A stretch of 64,000 nucleotides of DNA from Rhizophagus irregularis (taxonomy: Eukaryota; Glomeromycota; Glomeromycetes; Glomerales; Glomeraceae): positions 3,224,001 to 3,288,000 of the forward strand of contig NC_089440.1 in assembly GCF_026210795.1 (NCBI RefSeq), read 5' to 3'. The notes below the pieces were generated by a model. The model was not told the origin of the DNA. It made no database searches and worked only from the letters and a program-made list of their open reading frames with translations. Below, in pieces: positions 1 through 11,783 of this stretch. Each line of letters starts with the position of its first letter. Position 1 is the stretch's first letter. Made by a program: the position numbers and the translations under genes.

Positions 1-720
1 AGTACATTAATATTAATTATGAAAAGATTATGTGATATTAAGTTGAAAGGTCAAAGTCTTTCTACGGAAGTTAATGCAACTCAAAATTGAAGATTTCTTG
101 TTCTTGTTGCAAAGTAAAGTCATAGTATTCAACTAAATAATATGAAAGAATGAAAGATTATTAAGAAAAATGATAAGCTAACTAATATTTTTTTGACAAT
201 TTACTACAAATAAATTCGTTACTAATTTTCTGATTAATTTTTGAGGTATGGCCAAAGAAGTAATATTTCGCTAGCAACTAAACTTTTCTTCAGGAAGAAG
301 AGAAATAGTGAGAAATTCTAGTAGTCGAGAAGAAAAAGCACCACGGAGGGAGACATAAAGGAGATAATCTTATGGGGATCTACCAGATAATTGATATTTT
401 AATGAAATAATAGCTTCTTAGTTAATTAAATGAACAAGAGTATTACTATGATAATTAATAATTTTATAAATCATCAACTTGTTTCTAAATGGCTTTGAGT
501 TCGTTAGAATAAAATTAATGCCTGTAAACGAAAAAAAATCCGAAAAGATATTTTTTCAAACCATTAAATAATCAACCCTCTCATTTTATTCAACTTTTTC
601 TTATACAGTATAGAAAATAGAATACAGATGATTTAATGTAATAAATTACATTTTCAGCGAATGTTTTAGGTCAATGAGTTATTTAGGGATTTATATATTT
701 CTAAAATAAGACAATAACTG

Positions 721-760
721 TGAAGTACGCGTCTGATTGTCTGAATAGTCACGTACTTCA
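721..760. repeat. Short inverted repeat (hairpin)
   Basis: Arms TGAAGTACG (721-729) and CGTACTTCA (752-760) are perfect reverse complements. The complementarity continues imperfectly inward to give arms of about 16 bases around a short loop. It lies in gene-free DNA; it could be the remnant of a small inverted-repeat element or a chance hairpin. Confidence 0.5.
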
Positions 761-1157
761 TGAAATTAATAAATCCGCGGTATACTGATATCAAACCATT
801 AAAAAAGGATCTGTTTGAGAATGAGAGCTGATATACATTAATTCCATCAAATATTTATTAGTAACTTTACGCGTATGAATTGATGTTTCTATAACAATTT
901 ACCATATCATCTATATCATCAAATATTTTATTGATTTATGAGATATTCTTTCTGTACGGTATATTAAAACAAAAGGCTACCTGAAGAAAACCTGCTCAAG
1001 GAAATAATTGTCAAAGAATCCCATTCAAGTTAAGAAATGGGTAAATTTTTATAAGCATCATCTAAATAATATAGGAAAATTTGTACTGCATATCTTCAAA
1101 CGTTCATAATTACTAAAACTATATTCATGAAAATAGTTTAACAAAATTAAGATTAGG

Positions 1158-1545
1158 GGTGATCAAGGTTCAGTGAACAAGCAGTTCGAACTGAGTCGCT
1201 CGGTTCATAGTCCTGATTCCTGAACGATTCATCTAAACTGAACCTATATGAACTGAAGTATAATGAACTGATAATTTAATAATCAAAAAAATATATTATA
1301 ATACAATAGAAAGAATAAAGAAAATATTAAGTTTCATTAATTTACTTAATATCAAATTTTTTTACAAATTAAATAAAAAAGTAAAAATACTATTTTACAT
1401 CATATTTTAATATATTTTTAATAAAATTTAACGTTATTACGACTCTTGAACTTTTTTTATTAACAAATCAAAAGTTCAATTCAAAAGTTCAATTTTGGTT
1501 CGGTTCTTATTTCAGTTCGATTCGAACTGTAATAATCGATATTCT
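1158..1545. repeat. Degenerate GAACTG/CAGTTC-rich repeat block
   Basis: Words such as CAGTTCGAACTG, GGTTCAGTGAAC, CTCGGTTCATAG, ACTGAACC, GGTTCGGTTC and CAGTTCGATTCGAACTG occur at both ends of this interval, separated by AT-rich DNA of about 250 bases. The two ends are partly complementary (both contain CAGTTCGAA), as expected for a decayed non-autonomous inverted-repeat element. No coding capacity is seen. The family is not identified. Confidence 0.35.
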
Positions 1546-3406
1546 GGGATAAATTAAAAAATTGAAGATCCACTTGTGTTATATGCTTTTGAATTATAGT
1601 AATTATAGTGTATTTGATAGCACGCTGAACATAGGAATTTATACTATATGAGTACTGAGATTCGCCGCGTTGCTGTCCTGAGTTCAGTGAGTTGGCGTGT
1701 TAACTTACTGGCATGTGAACGCCGCGGTCAAGAGATTGCGAAGTAGTGTAGTTTGACCTCAGGTTGACGATACCATATTAAATGGAATGTCTAGGAATAG
1801 AATAAAAGGAAGATTATGGTATGGTTAATGAGCTAATTACTATTGTAATTGTGTCCCGACATTCGAAAAAGGATGTTGAATTGCCTGATAATCAAGGAAA
1901 TGACAGAGGCTAATACCATTTCTGGAACTATAATTTCGTAATAACGAAGAAAGTTGTATTAGCAAAAAGACTTATACAAGGTGTTTCGGAGAGACAGATT
2001 GATACATTGCGAAGCTGATTGTATAATAAACTTCTTATTATAAAATTAATAAAAGAAGGGAACGATTAAATAATAAACAAACAATATTTATCTTCTAAAT
2101 TTTAAAGGAAAAGAAATTTAGTCAAATACTTTATTTATACAGGTTCGCAATGACTAAATTGGATTTGAGCCCGATTTTCATTTGATAAATTATTTAAAAC
2201 ATAAAGATGAAATTAGGCATCGAATATTGCTGCTTTAATATTCGTACAGAAGTGAGATACGCTGAACACTTACGATGTGCAAATAAATTAAAATATATAA
2301 TAGCAAAGAAAATCATTCAAAATCAATAATGAGACAGCCTATATTATATAGAATTGGCTGAAGCATATAAAAATGTACAGGAGGTGTATGTGTAATGCGC
2401 AAGATGTTTCCATGCTATAAGTATCTTTGCAGTGAATGAGCAAATTAATGAATAATATCATTCAGCAATTGTACAACAATTTAAATATCATTCTGAGACA
2501 AAAGTTAATAATGAAATTATGAAGAGTATAATAAATAATAACTCATTCAAACAGGTCCATGATATAACAATCAAGACACTACTACTGTACATGATTTTTT
2601 ATGCTTTAGAGTGAAGGACTAAATCAGGTGCAACTCAGGTGATAGACCGAAAAAATAGGAATAAAATACAGAACATGTAAGGTATTATTATATAATGCAC
2701 TAGATTAGGAATAGCACATAAAAAAAAAATGAACTTTGGCGAGGTATCTTGTTCTTATTAAGCTTTTAATATTTCTTATTTAACTGTAAAAGTTTATTTT
2801 ATAAGCGAATATTACAATACCAACAAGATTAATGAATATATAATGAGTTACAATTAATTACAAAACGAGAGGATAAAATATTTGAGAGACATTTTTAATA
2901 TTTTATTTACTATATATTGATTTTTTTCAAATAAAATTTTTTTATTTTATTTTATTTTTATAATATAGACATGGACCGGAATTACAAGCAAATGCTAGAA
3001 AAACGAGACTAAACTAAACGGATGCAACCCCCCAAGGCCCTGGAGAGGAGTCGTCCCGCCTAATATTCAACCCTGAACCCTTAATACTATAGAAATAACG
3101 ACAAAGAGGAAAAAGCGAACAAAAAAAAGAAAAAAAAATTGTTTCTAGCATAATCATTGGCCCGTATTTTTCTTTCATCTACCGATGCTATACGTAAATA
3201 CTGTCAGGTATAGAATGTTGCATTTTTTATAAGGTCCGTTGTTGTTGTAGAAGTGTTTTGTTAGTCGTGCGCCGGTAAAAAGAATTCAAAAAGAAACTAA
3301 ATAAAAATCAACATCACATGACATATTACGTATTTAAAACGTACCAGAGAATTGCCCAATGACCTTTAGTTTACTACACTCTTTTCTTTGAATCATTAAA
3401 AAAAGT

Positions 3407-4085
3407 ATGTCACAAGATAATGGTCAAGCAGTTATAGCAGGAGATAAGGCAAAACCTTTAGCAAATTATCCACATGCTAGAGTTGTTGGAGGTTTCATTT
3501 TCGTTTCTGGTATTTCTTCAAGAAATTTTGATAATACGTAAGAATAATAAATAAAAAAGAATTTTTTTTTTTATTATTACAAAATTATTTCTTAAAATCA
3601 ATCTTTTTTAGGTATGAAGGGGTAATTAAATTTTTTTCATTCAAGATAATTTGAAAAATATGTAAATTAAATTATAAATTTCATAAAAAAAAATGTATGT
3701 ATTTATATACATTAGGTAAAAGAACTCCCAGATGGTTCTTTTCAATTGGATATAAAAGAACAAACAAAAGCCGTAATTCAAAATATTAAATCTATACTAG
3801 AATTATCAGGAGCAACATTAAATAATTTGGTTGATTTAACAGTATTCTTAAAAGATATGAATGATTATAATGATTTCAATGAAGTTTATAATCAATTTTT
3901 TGATGCTAAAACTGGTCCAAGTAGAACCACTGTTGCTGTAAAAGATTTACCTTCTGTAAGTAATATTTAATACATTTTTTTTTTAAAAAAAAAAATTTTG
4001 GCAGTTTAAATTATATACTACTTTACTGTAGCCAAAGTTATTGATTGAAATTAAAGCAGTTGCTGTAATGCCTGCTTATAGGTAG
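3407..4085 (+). CDS. RidA/YjgF-family deaminase
   Basis: Four-exon model 3407-3537, 3612-3621, 3716-3955, 4032-4085, giving about 144 residues. The protein begins [12 protein letters not shown] and carries the family landmarks: [15 protein letters not shown] near the N-terminus, [27 protein letters not shown] in the middle, and GPSRTTVAV followed by KAVAVMP at the end. RidA proteins are small trimeric enzymes that hydrolyse reactive enamine/imine intermediates from PLP enzymes; the sequence also resembles the 2-aminomuconate deaminase branch. Exon 2 is only 10 nt and encodes the T-Y-E-G turn; leaving it out breaks the frame. No mitochondrial presequence is evident, so a cytosolic location is inferred. 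It converges on the SPATA20-like gene, about 215 bp away. Confidence 0.88.
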
Positions 4086-4300
4086 GTAAATTGTCATATT
4101 AACGAGTTAAAACCTATCATCATTCTGCTACAATTAATCAGAATATTTAAAATAATAAAATTATAATGTAATTTATTTATAAATTCGAATTAATTAATTA
4201 ATATTGGAATTACAATTAAAAATTGCATTATAAAGTACACAGTTATATTAGCATTTAATATTGTAACTATTTCAAATATTTAAAAATCTTATTCCTATAA

Positions 4301-7300
4301 TTAAGATAACTTTTCTTCCAATCCATGTACGTCTTTAATTGGCATTCCACAAGTAAAATTTTCACAAATACGAACTGAAGGTGTATTATCCCCCGCTTCC
4401 AAAATACTTTTAATCACTTCACACCTTTCATTCAATACTTGTCCATCATCTTTAGCTTGCAATAAAAATTTGTTTGGTATGAATCTTTTTCTAATAGTTT
4501 CAATATATTGTTGAACAATTGCTTCTTCTTTTGGTCCAACAACAATAAACTATACGTATAGTAATAATTAATAATAATCCTTTTTTTTTAAAAGGAATAT
4601 AATATATATTATAAATATTATTTACACTTAACATACCTGTTTGATACCTTTCAAATGTAACATTAAACTTGCTACCATAGCTGGCATAGCATACGGGGCT
4701 TTATCCAATGTTCCAATAAAATATTTTAAAGTTTGTTCAGCTTTAGCATTGTAATCCGCATTATTAATTATATGTCCAAGTCGAATCAAATTACTAATTG
4801 AAACCGAATTACTATAAAAGAATAAAAGTGTGAGATATACAATTCATATAAAAATATCATTAAGGCAAGTTACTTACGAGGAAGGTTCAGCTCCATCATG
4901 ATCTAAATAATGTATGCTTAAAGTTAATATAATAAACTTGTACAAGTAATGTAATTTAAAAAGAACATACTTACCATCCTTCAATCTAACCAAGATATTC
5001 TTGGTATCCTCTCCTACATTAAAAAATCCACCTCCGCCTTGTTCATCATAAAACAACTTAATTTGCTGGTCCTGTAAATCAATTGCCCAAGCAAGATAAG
5101 TCTCGTTAAAAGTTGATTGATAAAGATCAAGTAGACCTAAAAATAAAATTCAATTAAATGAAACGAATTTAAACTTAAGTTGTTTTTATTGTTTATGCAA
5201 ACATTACCTTCGATTAAATTACTGTTTAAAATTTAAAAATAAATAAATAAATTAATATGAAATAATAAATAAATGAATAACATATAATTAATTGACTAAA
5301 AGATTCTTACCTATAATCGTCAACAAACCCATCGATTTCACCGGGTTCTTCTCTAAAGCTTCTCAATAACTTCTTTTTATCGGGATCATATAATCTATCT
5401 TTAATAAACTTGGCAGCTCCCTCAGCTAATTCGAGATATTTTTCATCACGTAACGCGTCGTATGCCTGTGCAAGAGCCGATATCATCAAACCTACAGAAT
5501 TATCAAATATATATAAAATAGATCAAAATAATTTCATTAAATTAAAAGGTATTGTTTGTGCGTATTACCATTCCAAGTTGTGAGAATCTTATCATCTCGA
5601 TGTGGTTTAGGTCTTTTCTCAAATCGATATTTTGCAAGCTTTTCTTTGGATTCAGCTAGAATAGCTTTTGCTTCATCAAGAGAAATTTGAAATTTTTCTG
5701 CTGTTTCTTCGGGAGTATGACGTTCAATTAATACATTCTATTATAGTGGAAAAATTTAGATTAAAAGTATACCAGAAACCTCAATTGTCAAAATACACGA
5801 AAAAATATACATACCTTATTCTTTAGTTCACCTTGAATATCTTTTCTGGGGTCAACATTTCCATTAGGTTCAACACCAAAATGATATGAAAATATTTCCG
5901 AATTCTTGTCACCCAAAATTTCTTTAATTTCTGATGCTTCCCATACAGCAAAAGCACCCTCTATTTATATTTCATCAAGAGATATTAATTTAATTCCTTC
6001 TTCAATATTACCTTATAGAATTCTAGAACGAAACAAAACCTCACCCAATTTATGCTTGGCCTCATCATTAGAGTAAGAATCTGCATCTTCGGCTGAATAA
6101 AATCCTGCTCCTTCATGATCTCTCAAATCTCGTTCAACGTATTTAATAATATCACGTGCAACCTTAAATAATCATTAATAATTAGTAAAAATTTAGTCAT
6201 TTAAGTACAATGACTATTTCCACCTACCTCGGCATAATATTCATCTTTAGTTATCAAATAAACTTCAGTATAACTCTTAAGCAATTGAGCTTGATCGTAA
6301 AGCTATTTAATAAATAAATTCTTCAGCATTAAAATTATAATTTAAACAAAACACGCTATAATGTTTACCATTTTTTCGAAATGAGGAATGTGCCAATATT
6401 TATCAGTGGAATATCTAAAGAGAAAGAAAATTCAGATTCGAAACATAAAAAAAAAATACAATATAATTTTACATAATAAAATAATACATACCGATGAAAT
6501 CCATTTCCAATGTGATCTAAATAAAAATAGAGATTAAGTATATAAATTTTTTTGTTTATTATATATTCATATTAATTTGTACATACCATGAATCCCTCCC
6601 ATGGCAATTTTCTAATTAATTATAAAAATGTGTAATTAAAATTTTTTACCCTAATTTTTTTTTTAATAAGAAAAAAAAAAAAGTTTAAATACCTTTAAAG
6701 TAAATTTGACCATATTCAGATCTTTTTCTGCAGCTTCCCTTCGACTTTCTACAACATTTTGTAACTTTTTTAAAAATTGTGCTTCATTATCACAATCTTT
6801 GAAATCAATCCCTAATGTTTGTCCACGTCCTTTAATTTCTTGGATTGACATTATAGCAAATCTTTCTTCGGCTTTATCAAGATCTGCCAACGTATAATAA
6901 TAATGACGAAGTAAAAAGTGAAATTGTACTGGAGTCGGGAACTTCGGTTCACCTTTATAAATTTAATTATTTTGTTAAAATAATATAATGATAATAATTT
7001 AATCATAAATTCGACACGTACTTTTTCCATCAAAACCACCTTCATCATCATCAAATGATCGAACGAAATAATCATGTAATTTATGTGCAACTTTGATATT
7101 TAACGGTTGAGATATTTGTTCCGTAATTTTTTTCTAATAAAAGAAATTATATATATAAATTTTTTTAAGGAAAACTTACAAATAAATTTATCTCTTACAT
7201 GGGAATATTCGCGTAAAGTTTTAATAGCATCTTCACCAGATTTTTTCAATTCTTCACCTTTTTCTTTCCATCTATATCCAAGAGAATATTGTCATTTAAA

Positions 7301-8873
7301 TATGATTGTTTGATATGCGAGAAAACAATATACTTACAATGAAGACATTTTCTTAAGGACAGTCGTGAATCCAGGTCTGAATTATATATGTATTACATGT
7401 TTAGCACGTTAATTTTTTTTTTTTCATTTATAAAAATTAATGCAACACGTAAATTCGTAAATTGCAATAATTCACACTCACCTCCCATATTGATCTTCTG
7501 GAGGGAAATAAGTTCCACCAAGTACAGCTATATAAAGGAACACATTAGATATTATAATTTAAACTACATTCTTCGAACTTAATTAATACATACGATACAA
7601 TTCGGGCTGATTAAATAAATATCAAAGGTTTATTATCGTTAGTTATTATAATTGCATTAACAGCATAAATAGATAATATATAATTTTGTTACACTCACGG
7701 TTAAAAAAACGGACATTGGCCAACCACCACTGCCAGACATCAATTGAACAAAAATCTTTAACCAATAAATATGTTACTATTATCATCACATTTTCAATTG
7801 AAATACTTTTTTTAAAAAAAAAAATAGAAATTTACCATATACATGCGATCCACATCAGGCTGAACCTCCCTGATAAATGTGATAATTAAAATTGTCAATA
7901 GAAATAGAAATACATAACATGGACGTGTCACACACGCACTTATACAAACGATCATAAAAACATTATATTAAGAATATTAATACCTGTCGACTTTAAATAA
8001 TTAATTTGAAAATTTTAAATAATTATTAAAACTATATATAAAATCGAAGGATTGAAGTGAAATTTATTTCTCACGTACCTTTGACATTTACAAAATTCTC
8101 GTTCATAATATTTGCTATTTTCTCATCCTCGAATGATTCATGAGCCTATAAAAAAATTAATTAAAAAAAATCGAATCACGAGAATGAACTATTACAATTT
8201 TTCCAATCTCAAGAAATCGAAACCTTAAAATTATATATATACCATCACATGACACCAACTTAATTGATCCAAAAATAAATTTTTTTTTTTAATAATCAAT
8301 TCTTAAATCAAAATTTATTAAATAAAAATATATATCAAAAATACATACTGGCAAGTACTATAACCCACACTCAAAAAAATCATTTTATTTTCCTCTCTAG
8401 CTTTTTTAAAGGCTTCTTCGCCCCATGGATACCAATCGACTTTAACAACATATGGATTATAAAATAATATATATTTTCATAATCTTTTCGATGAAAAAAA
8501 AATTTTAATTACAAAATAATTTTTACCAGGATTATCAGCATGTTGCTAAAAAGAAAAAAATACAACTTTTTTTATTCCTTATCCAAACAAAAATTTTGAG
8601 GTCTTAATTTTCTTTTATTATTCATACCAACAAATAAGGACTTTTTTCGTGTGCCAGCCTATTCAAATTCTTACTAGTAGTAGCCATATTTCTTATCGTC
8701 AATAATAAAGTAGTAGTTGTACCAAGTTTATTATTATTATTAAAAAACCTAAAATGGGATGTTGGGTTATAATTATACAAATAATTTGGTTTGCTAAATT
8801 TGTTAATCAAACAACTATTATTACGCCGCAAAGAAATATGCAATAATCCAAAAGAGAATCGAGAAAAATTCAT
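4301..8873 (-). CDS. SPATA20-like protein (DUF255 thioredoxin-like plus alpha-toroid)
   Basis: A many-exon gene (roughly 16 exons). The N-terminal thioredoxin-like domain contains [20 protein letters not shown], the CHWCHVM active-site motif (CxxC), [16 protein letters not shown] and [12 protein letters not shown]...GGTYFPPED. The rest is the glycosidase-like (alpha/alpha) barrel of the family ([53 protein letters not shown]). The biochemical function of SPATA20/YyaL proteins is not well defined; a redox role is inferred from CxxC. Two starts are possible: ATG at 8873 adds a 62-residue Arg/Ser/Asn-rich, acid-poor leader resembling a mitochondrial presequence, while ATG at 8687 starts [17 protein letters not shown]. 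Two micro-exons of 7 nt (7984-7990) and 13 nt (7594-7606) are needed for the conserved VDR and PELY segments. The stop is TAA at 4301-4303. Confidence 0.88.
7594..7606 (-). other. 13-nt micro-exon of the SPATA20-like gene
   Basis: On the minus strand CCCGAATTGTATC lies between an AATCAG acceptor and a GTATGTATT donor. It links the exon ending ...SVFLT to the exon starting ...[11 protein letters not shown], giving [17 protein letters not shown], which matches the family pattern ([17 protein letters not shown]). Confidence 0.75.
7984..7990 (-). other. 7-nt micro-exon of the SPATA20-like gene
   Basis: On the minus strand the preceding exon ends in GTCAAAG before GTACGTGAG. The micro-exon TCGACAG lies between an AAAG acceptor and a GTATTA donor, and the next exon begins GGAGGTTCAG after ATCAG. 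Joined, these read [15 protein letters not shown], the conserved family motif. Skipping the 7 nt loses the D and shifts the frame. Confidence 0.75.
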
Positions 8874-9172
8874 TCAGAAAAATCAGAAAAATTTGATTTC
8901 CGGGGAAAAAAAAATCAGCATAAAATATTTGATTTTCATGATGATGATGCAAATATTATGATATTTACATAAATATTACATAATAATTATGTAAAACGTA
9001 GTTTAGATAGTAAGATTATCAAATAAAATTTTAATCAATTTTGGAATAGTATAATTATGAAAAATATATAAATGACACATCAATCTTTTTAAACAATCAA
9101 AACCTATCTTGAACCTTAATAGAATTGAACTTATACTAAGAAAGTTACTTTATTTGATCTTTTACATAAATA

Positions 9173-9466
9173 ATGAATGATCAAGAAAATAAAAACTACG
9201 AAAATAATACGTACTCAAGAGAAGCTAAAAAAAAAGCTTTAACACATCTCGAAAATTTTGTACGCGAAGATGATTCTGCAAAATATGTTATTGATCCAAA
9301 AAATGTTGTTTGTAGAAAGAATGATAATGCTGATAAAGTTAGTTGTTTAAAATTAAATGAATTAGATGAAAAAGAAATTTTTTCTCAAATGCAAAAATTA
9401 GGTTTTTATTGTGCTTTAACCCAAGATCCAAATAATATTGGATTGGAATGTAATAAAGTACAATAA
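9173..9466 (+). CDS. Hypothetical small protein, 97 aa
   Basis: An intronless frame with coding-like composition (many Lys, Asp, Asn and Glu, no low-complexity runs), starting MNDQENKNYENN. I do not recognise a family. The protein is hydrophilic, has no signal peptide or membrane segment, and carries four cysteines (CRKN, SCLKL, FYCAL, LECNK) whose spacing could form a small metal site or disulphides. It is divergent from the SPATA20-like gene (300 bp between starts). The stop codon falls inside a three-copy 10-nt tandem repeat. It could be a lineage-specific gene; a chance frame is less likely given the length in such AT-rich DNA. Confidence 0.55.
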   Translation: MNDQENKNYENNTYSREAKKKALTHLENFVREDDSAKYVIDPKNVVCRKNDNADKVSCLKLNELDEKEIFSQMQKLGFYCALTQDPNNIGLECNKVQ

Positions 9467-9482
9467 AGTACAATAAAGTACA
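9451..9482 (+). repeat. Three-copy 10-nt tandem repeat over a stop codon
   Basis: The unit (C/T)AATAAAGTA is repeated three times without interruption. The stop codon of the 97-residue frame is in the first complete unit, so expansion or contraction would not alter the protein. The AATAAA core resembles a polyadenylation signal, which is therefore tandemly multiplied here. Confidence 0.7.
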
Positions 9483-9838
9483 ACTGATAAATTAAGTTAT
9501 ATATAAGTTAATAGTTTTTTATTATTCCTAATGATTAGAATTTCTAATAATTAGAATAGAAAGAATTTTCTTTTTCCTTAGGTTTATTATTTTCTCTTTT
9601 TTTTTTATTATTTTTTTACTTTTTTTAACTTTCTTTTCATTTTCTTTATCTTTCATACCTTTTTATACGGTATACGGTATATTCTTTACCTAACTATTAT
9701 ATACGGGAGCTCACTTAATGATCGACAAGACAATGTCTAGTTTTAAAACTATTATTTATTATAGGAAAAAATATATATAAAGTATTCGTATTTAGGAATT
9801 TCTCTTCACTGATTACCGCGATAAAAAAGCTCAAAAAA

Positions 9839-11648
9839 ATGTATTTTGAAGAAAAAACTATTATTGACACTACTTTTCATCAAATTATCACAACTGAACA
9901 TAAAAGAATTTTATGTGATGCCCTTTTGAAACAATGTAATAAAATATTAAAAGAAATTCCACCAAATAATAATTATCAATATTGGGATGTTTATACAGGT
10001 ATAAATAATATTTAAATATTTTTAAATATTTTAAAAATTATTTGAAAATTCCCCCTATAAATATTACATTAATTTCATATGATAGGAACTGCTGGATTAT
10101 CACTCCTTTTTTTGAAACTTCATGAACGAGACCCAGGTTTGAATGATAATAACTCGTATTATTATATTGTAAAATTTTGCTATCGCGTAAAGAACGAACG
10201 TACTGTACGTCGAAATATTTTTTTTTTCTTTTTCCAGGATTGATGTTTGGGGCCAAAAGTACTCTAACAATTGCGGATGAATACATAGATAAGGCTCTTA
10301 CAACTTATATGGGACAAAATAAGTTAACTTTTGATGGTCTGCCTAATGCAATCGAACATGAATGCAGTTTCCTCTGTACTGTTGTTGGATTGTACGCTGT
10401 AGCGGCTCAAGGTTAGATTGACGTCACACTGTTGGTTATCTTTCCCATGCTGCGCCTCTAACTTTACATTTTTATGTAGTCAAACATCACACCGGTGACC
10501 AAGAATCTTCTAAAAGATATCTCGACTTGATACAATCTCGTTACTTAAAGGTTGGTTTCTCATCTCTAAAATTTGATTTATTTATGTTTAGATTTTCAGA
10601 TTTAATTAATCATTATTAACCTTACTAAGGCGGCACTTTCTCCAAAAACTCCGAATGAACTATTTTATGGACGCGCTGGATATTTGTATTCCTTACGTTA
10701 TATATCTGGTTTAATCAATTTGATGGAAGAAGATAAAGAAAATCCAGTATCACAAATATCACAAATCATATCTAGTGTGATTGAATGTATTATTGAAGAT
10801 GGGAAAAGAACGGCAGTGAGCCATCAAGCAACAAGTTATACTCCTTTGCTTTGGATATGGTTAGATTATCCTTATGTTGGAGCATCTCATGGTTTCGCTG
10901 GAATATTAACTATGTTATTACAATTTCCAAAACAATGTCAAGAATACATGAGTTTAATTAAAAATACAACTGATTATATTTTGTTCAAGTGTCGTCAAGT
11001 AAATGGAAATTGGCCTAGTATTTTATCCGAAACTTCCAATGATTTTATCCAATTCTGCCATGGAGCTCCTGGAATTTGTTTCTTGGCTTGTAAAGCATAT
11101 GAAGTATTTGAAGATGAAGAGTAAGTCTTTTTGAAAAATTATGATCGTTAAAAAATCAAATTTTTCTTTTTTCCTAGAAAGTCGAGAAACATGAATGAAA
11201 AATTTTACATTATATTATTATAGATATTTGAACCTTGCTAAAGAAATTGCAGATTACACATATTTACATGGAAGAACACGAAAAGGAGTAGGATTGTGTC
11301 ATGGAATTTCCGGAAATGCGTACCCATTCCTATCAGTTTATCAACTTACCAAAGATCAAAAATATTTACAATATGCCTTTGAATATGCCGAAATTTGTAT
11401 TAATTGGGAAATGAAAACTAATCGAGAAGAATTTGTTGTTCCTGATAGACCTTGGTCCATTTTTGAAGGACTCGGAGGATCAGCTTGGTAAAAAAAAGAC
11501 TCTTTCGACACGTATATTTACTTATAAAAAAAGAATTGATAATTAAATTAATAATTATATTTTTAATTTCTACAATAGGCTTATTGCTGACTTATTATAC
11601 TGGGATCGGGAGGTTTTCAAGGGATTTTCAGGATTAACAGATGTTTGA
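9839..11648 (+). CDS. LanC-like protein (LANCL family)
   Basis: A gene of about seven exons starting MYFEEKTIIDTTFHQI. Family landmarks in order: DVYTGTAGLSLLFLKLHE, TPNELFYGRAGYLYSLRYI, GASHGFAGILTML, FIQFCHGAPGICFLACKAY, GVGLCHGISGNAYPFLSVY and RPWSIFEGLGGSAWLIADLL. The Cys of FCHGAPG and the Cys-His of LCHGISG are the zinc ligands of the LanC fold. Eukaryotic LANCLs bind zinc and glutathione and have been linked to glutathione addition to dehydroamino acids in damaged proteins; they are not lantibiotic synthases. Compared with animal LANCLs, the segment before FLC has about a dozen extra residues (DGLPNAIEHECS), and the usual CGxAG after it reads CTVVG. No splice model I tried restores the usual form. 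The stop is TGA at 11646. The small heat-shock gene follows 230 bp downstream. Confidence 0.9.
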
Positions 11649-11760
11649 TAAGCTGTAGCTGCGGATCTTTTTTCTAACACAATTTTGACGTAAAATTTTC
11701 GAACATATGTAATAATGTAATACAAACAATAACCTCACAGATCATTTACAGATTAGATCA

Positions 11761-11783
11761 TTCTAAAAATTTCTAGTAAATTC
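11761..11783 (+). promoter_or_regulatory. Candidate heat-shock element
   Basis: TTC triplets start at exactly 11761, 11771 and 11781, and the intervening half-sites read AAA and GTA instead of GAA: TTC-nn-AAA-nn-TTC-nn-GTA-nn-TTC. The strict 10-bp phasing is that of an HSF-binding array with degenerate GAA units. It lies about 100 bp upstream of a small heat-shock protein start, which fits the function. In AT-rich DNA the motif could arise by chance. Confidence 0.4.

Larger units (their letters stand above)
1..3406. other. Gene-poor AT-rich region with degraded repeats
   Basis: No reading frame here resembles a gene on either strand. The stretch contains a short hairpin (721-760), a block rich in GTTCGAACTG/GGTTCGGTTC-like words (about 1158-1545) and a somewhat GC-richer patch at about 1650-1780 that could be relic transposon sequence but carries no recognisable coding. 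The last few hundred bases must include the promoter of the downstream RidA-family gene. Confidence 0.5.

Noticed and set aside
10330-10366. A 31-nt intron (GTCTGC...GCAG) to remove the LANCL insertion
   Set aside because: The donor is poor and 31 nt would shift the frame, destroying the following FLC...YAVAAQ match.
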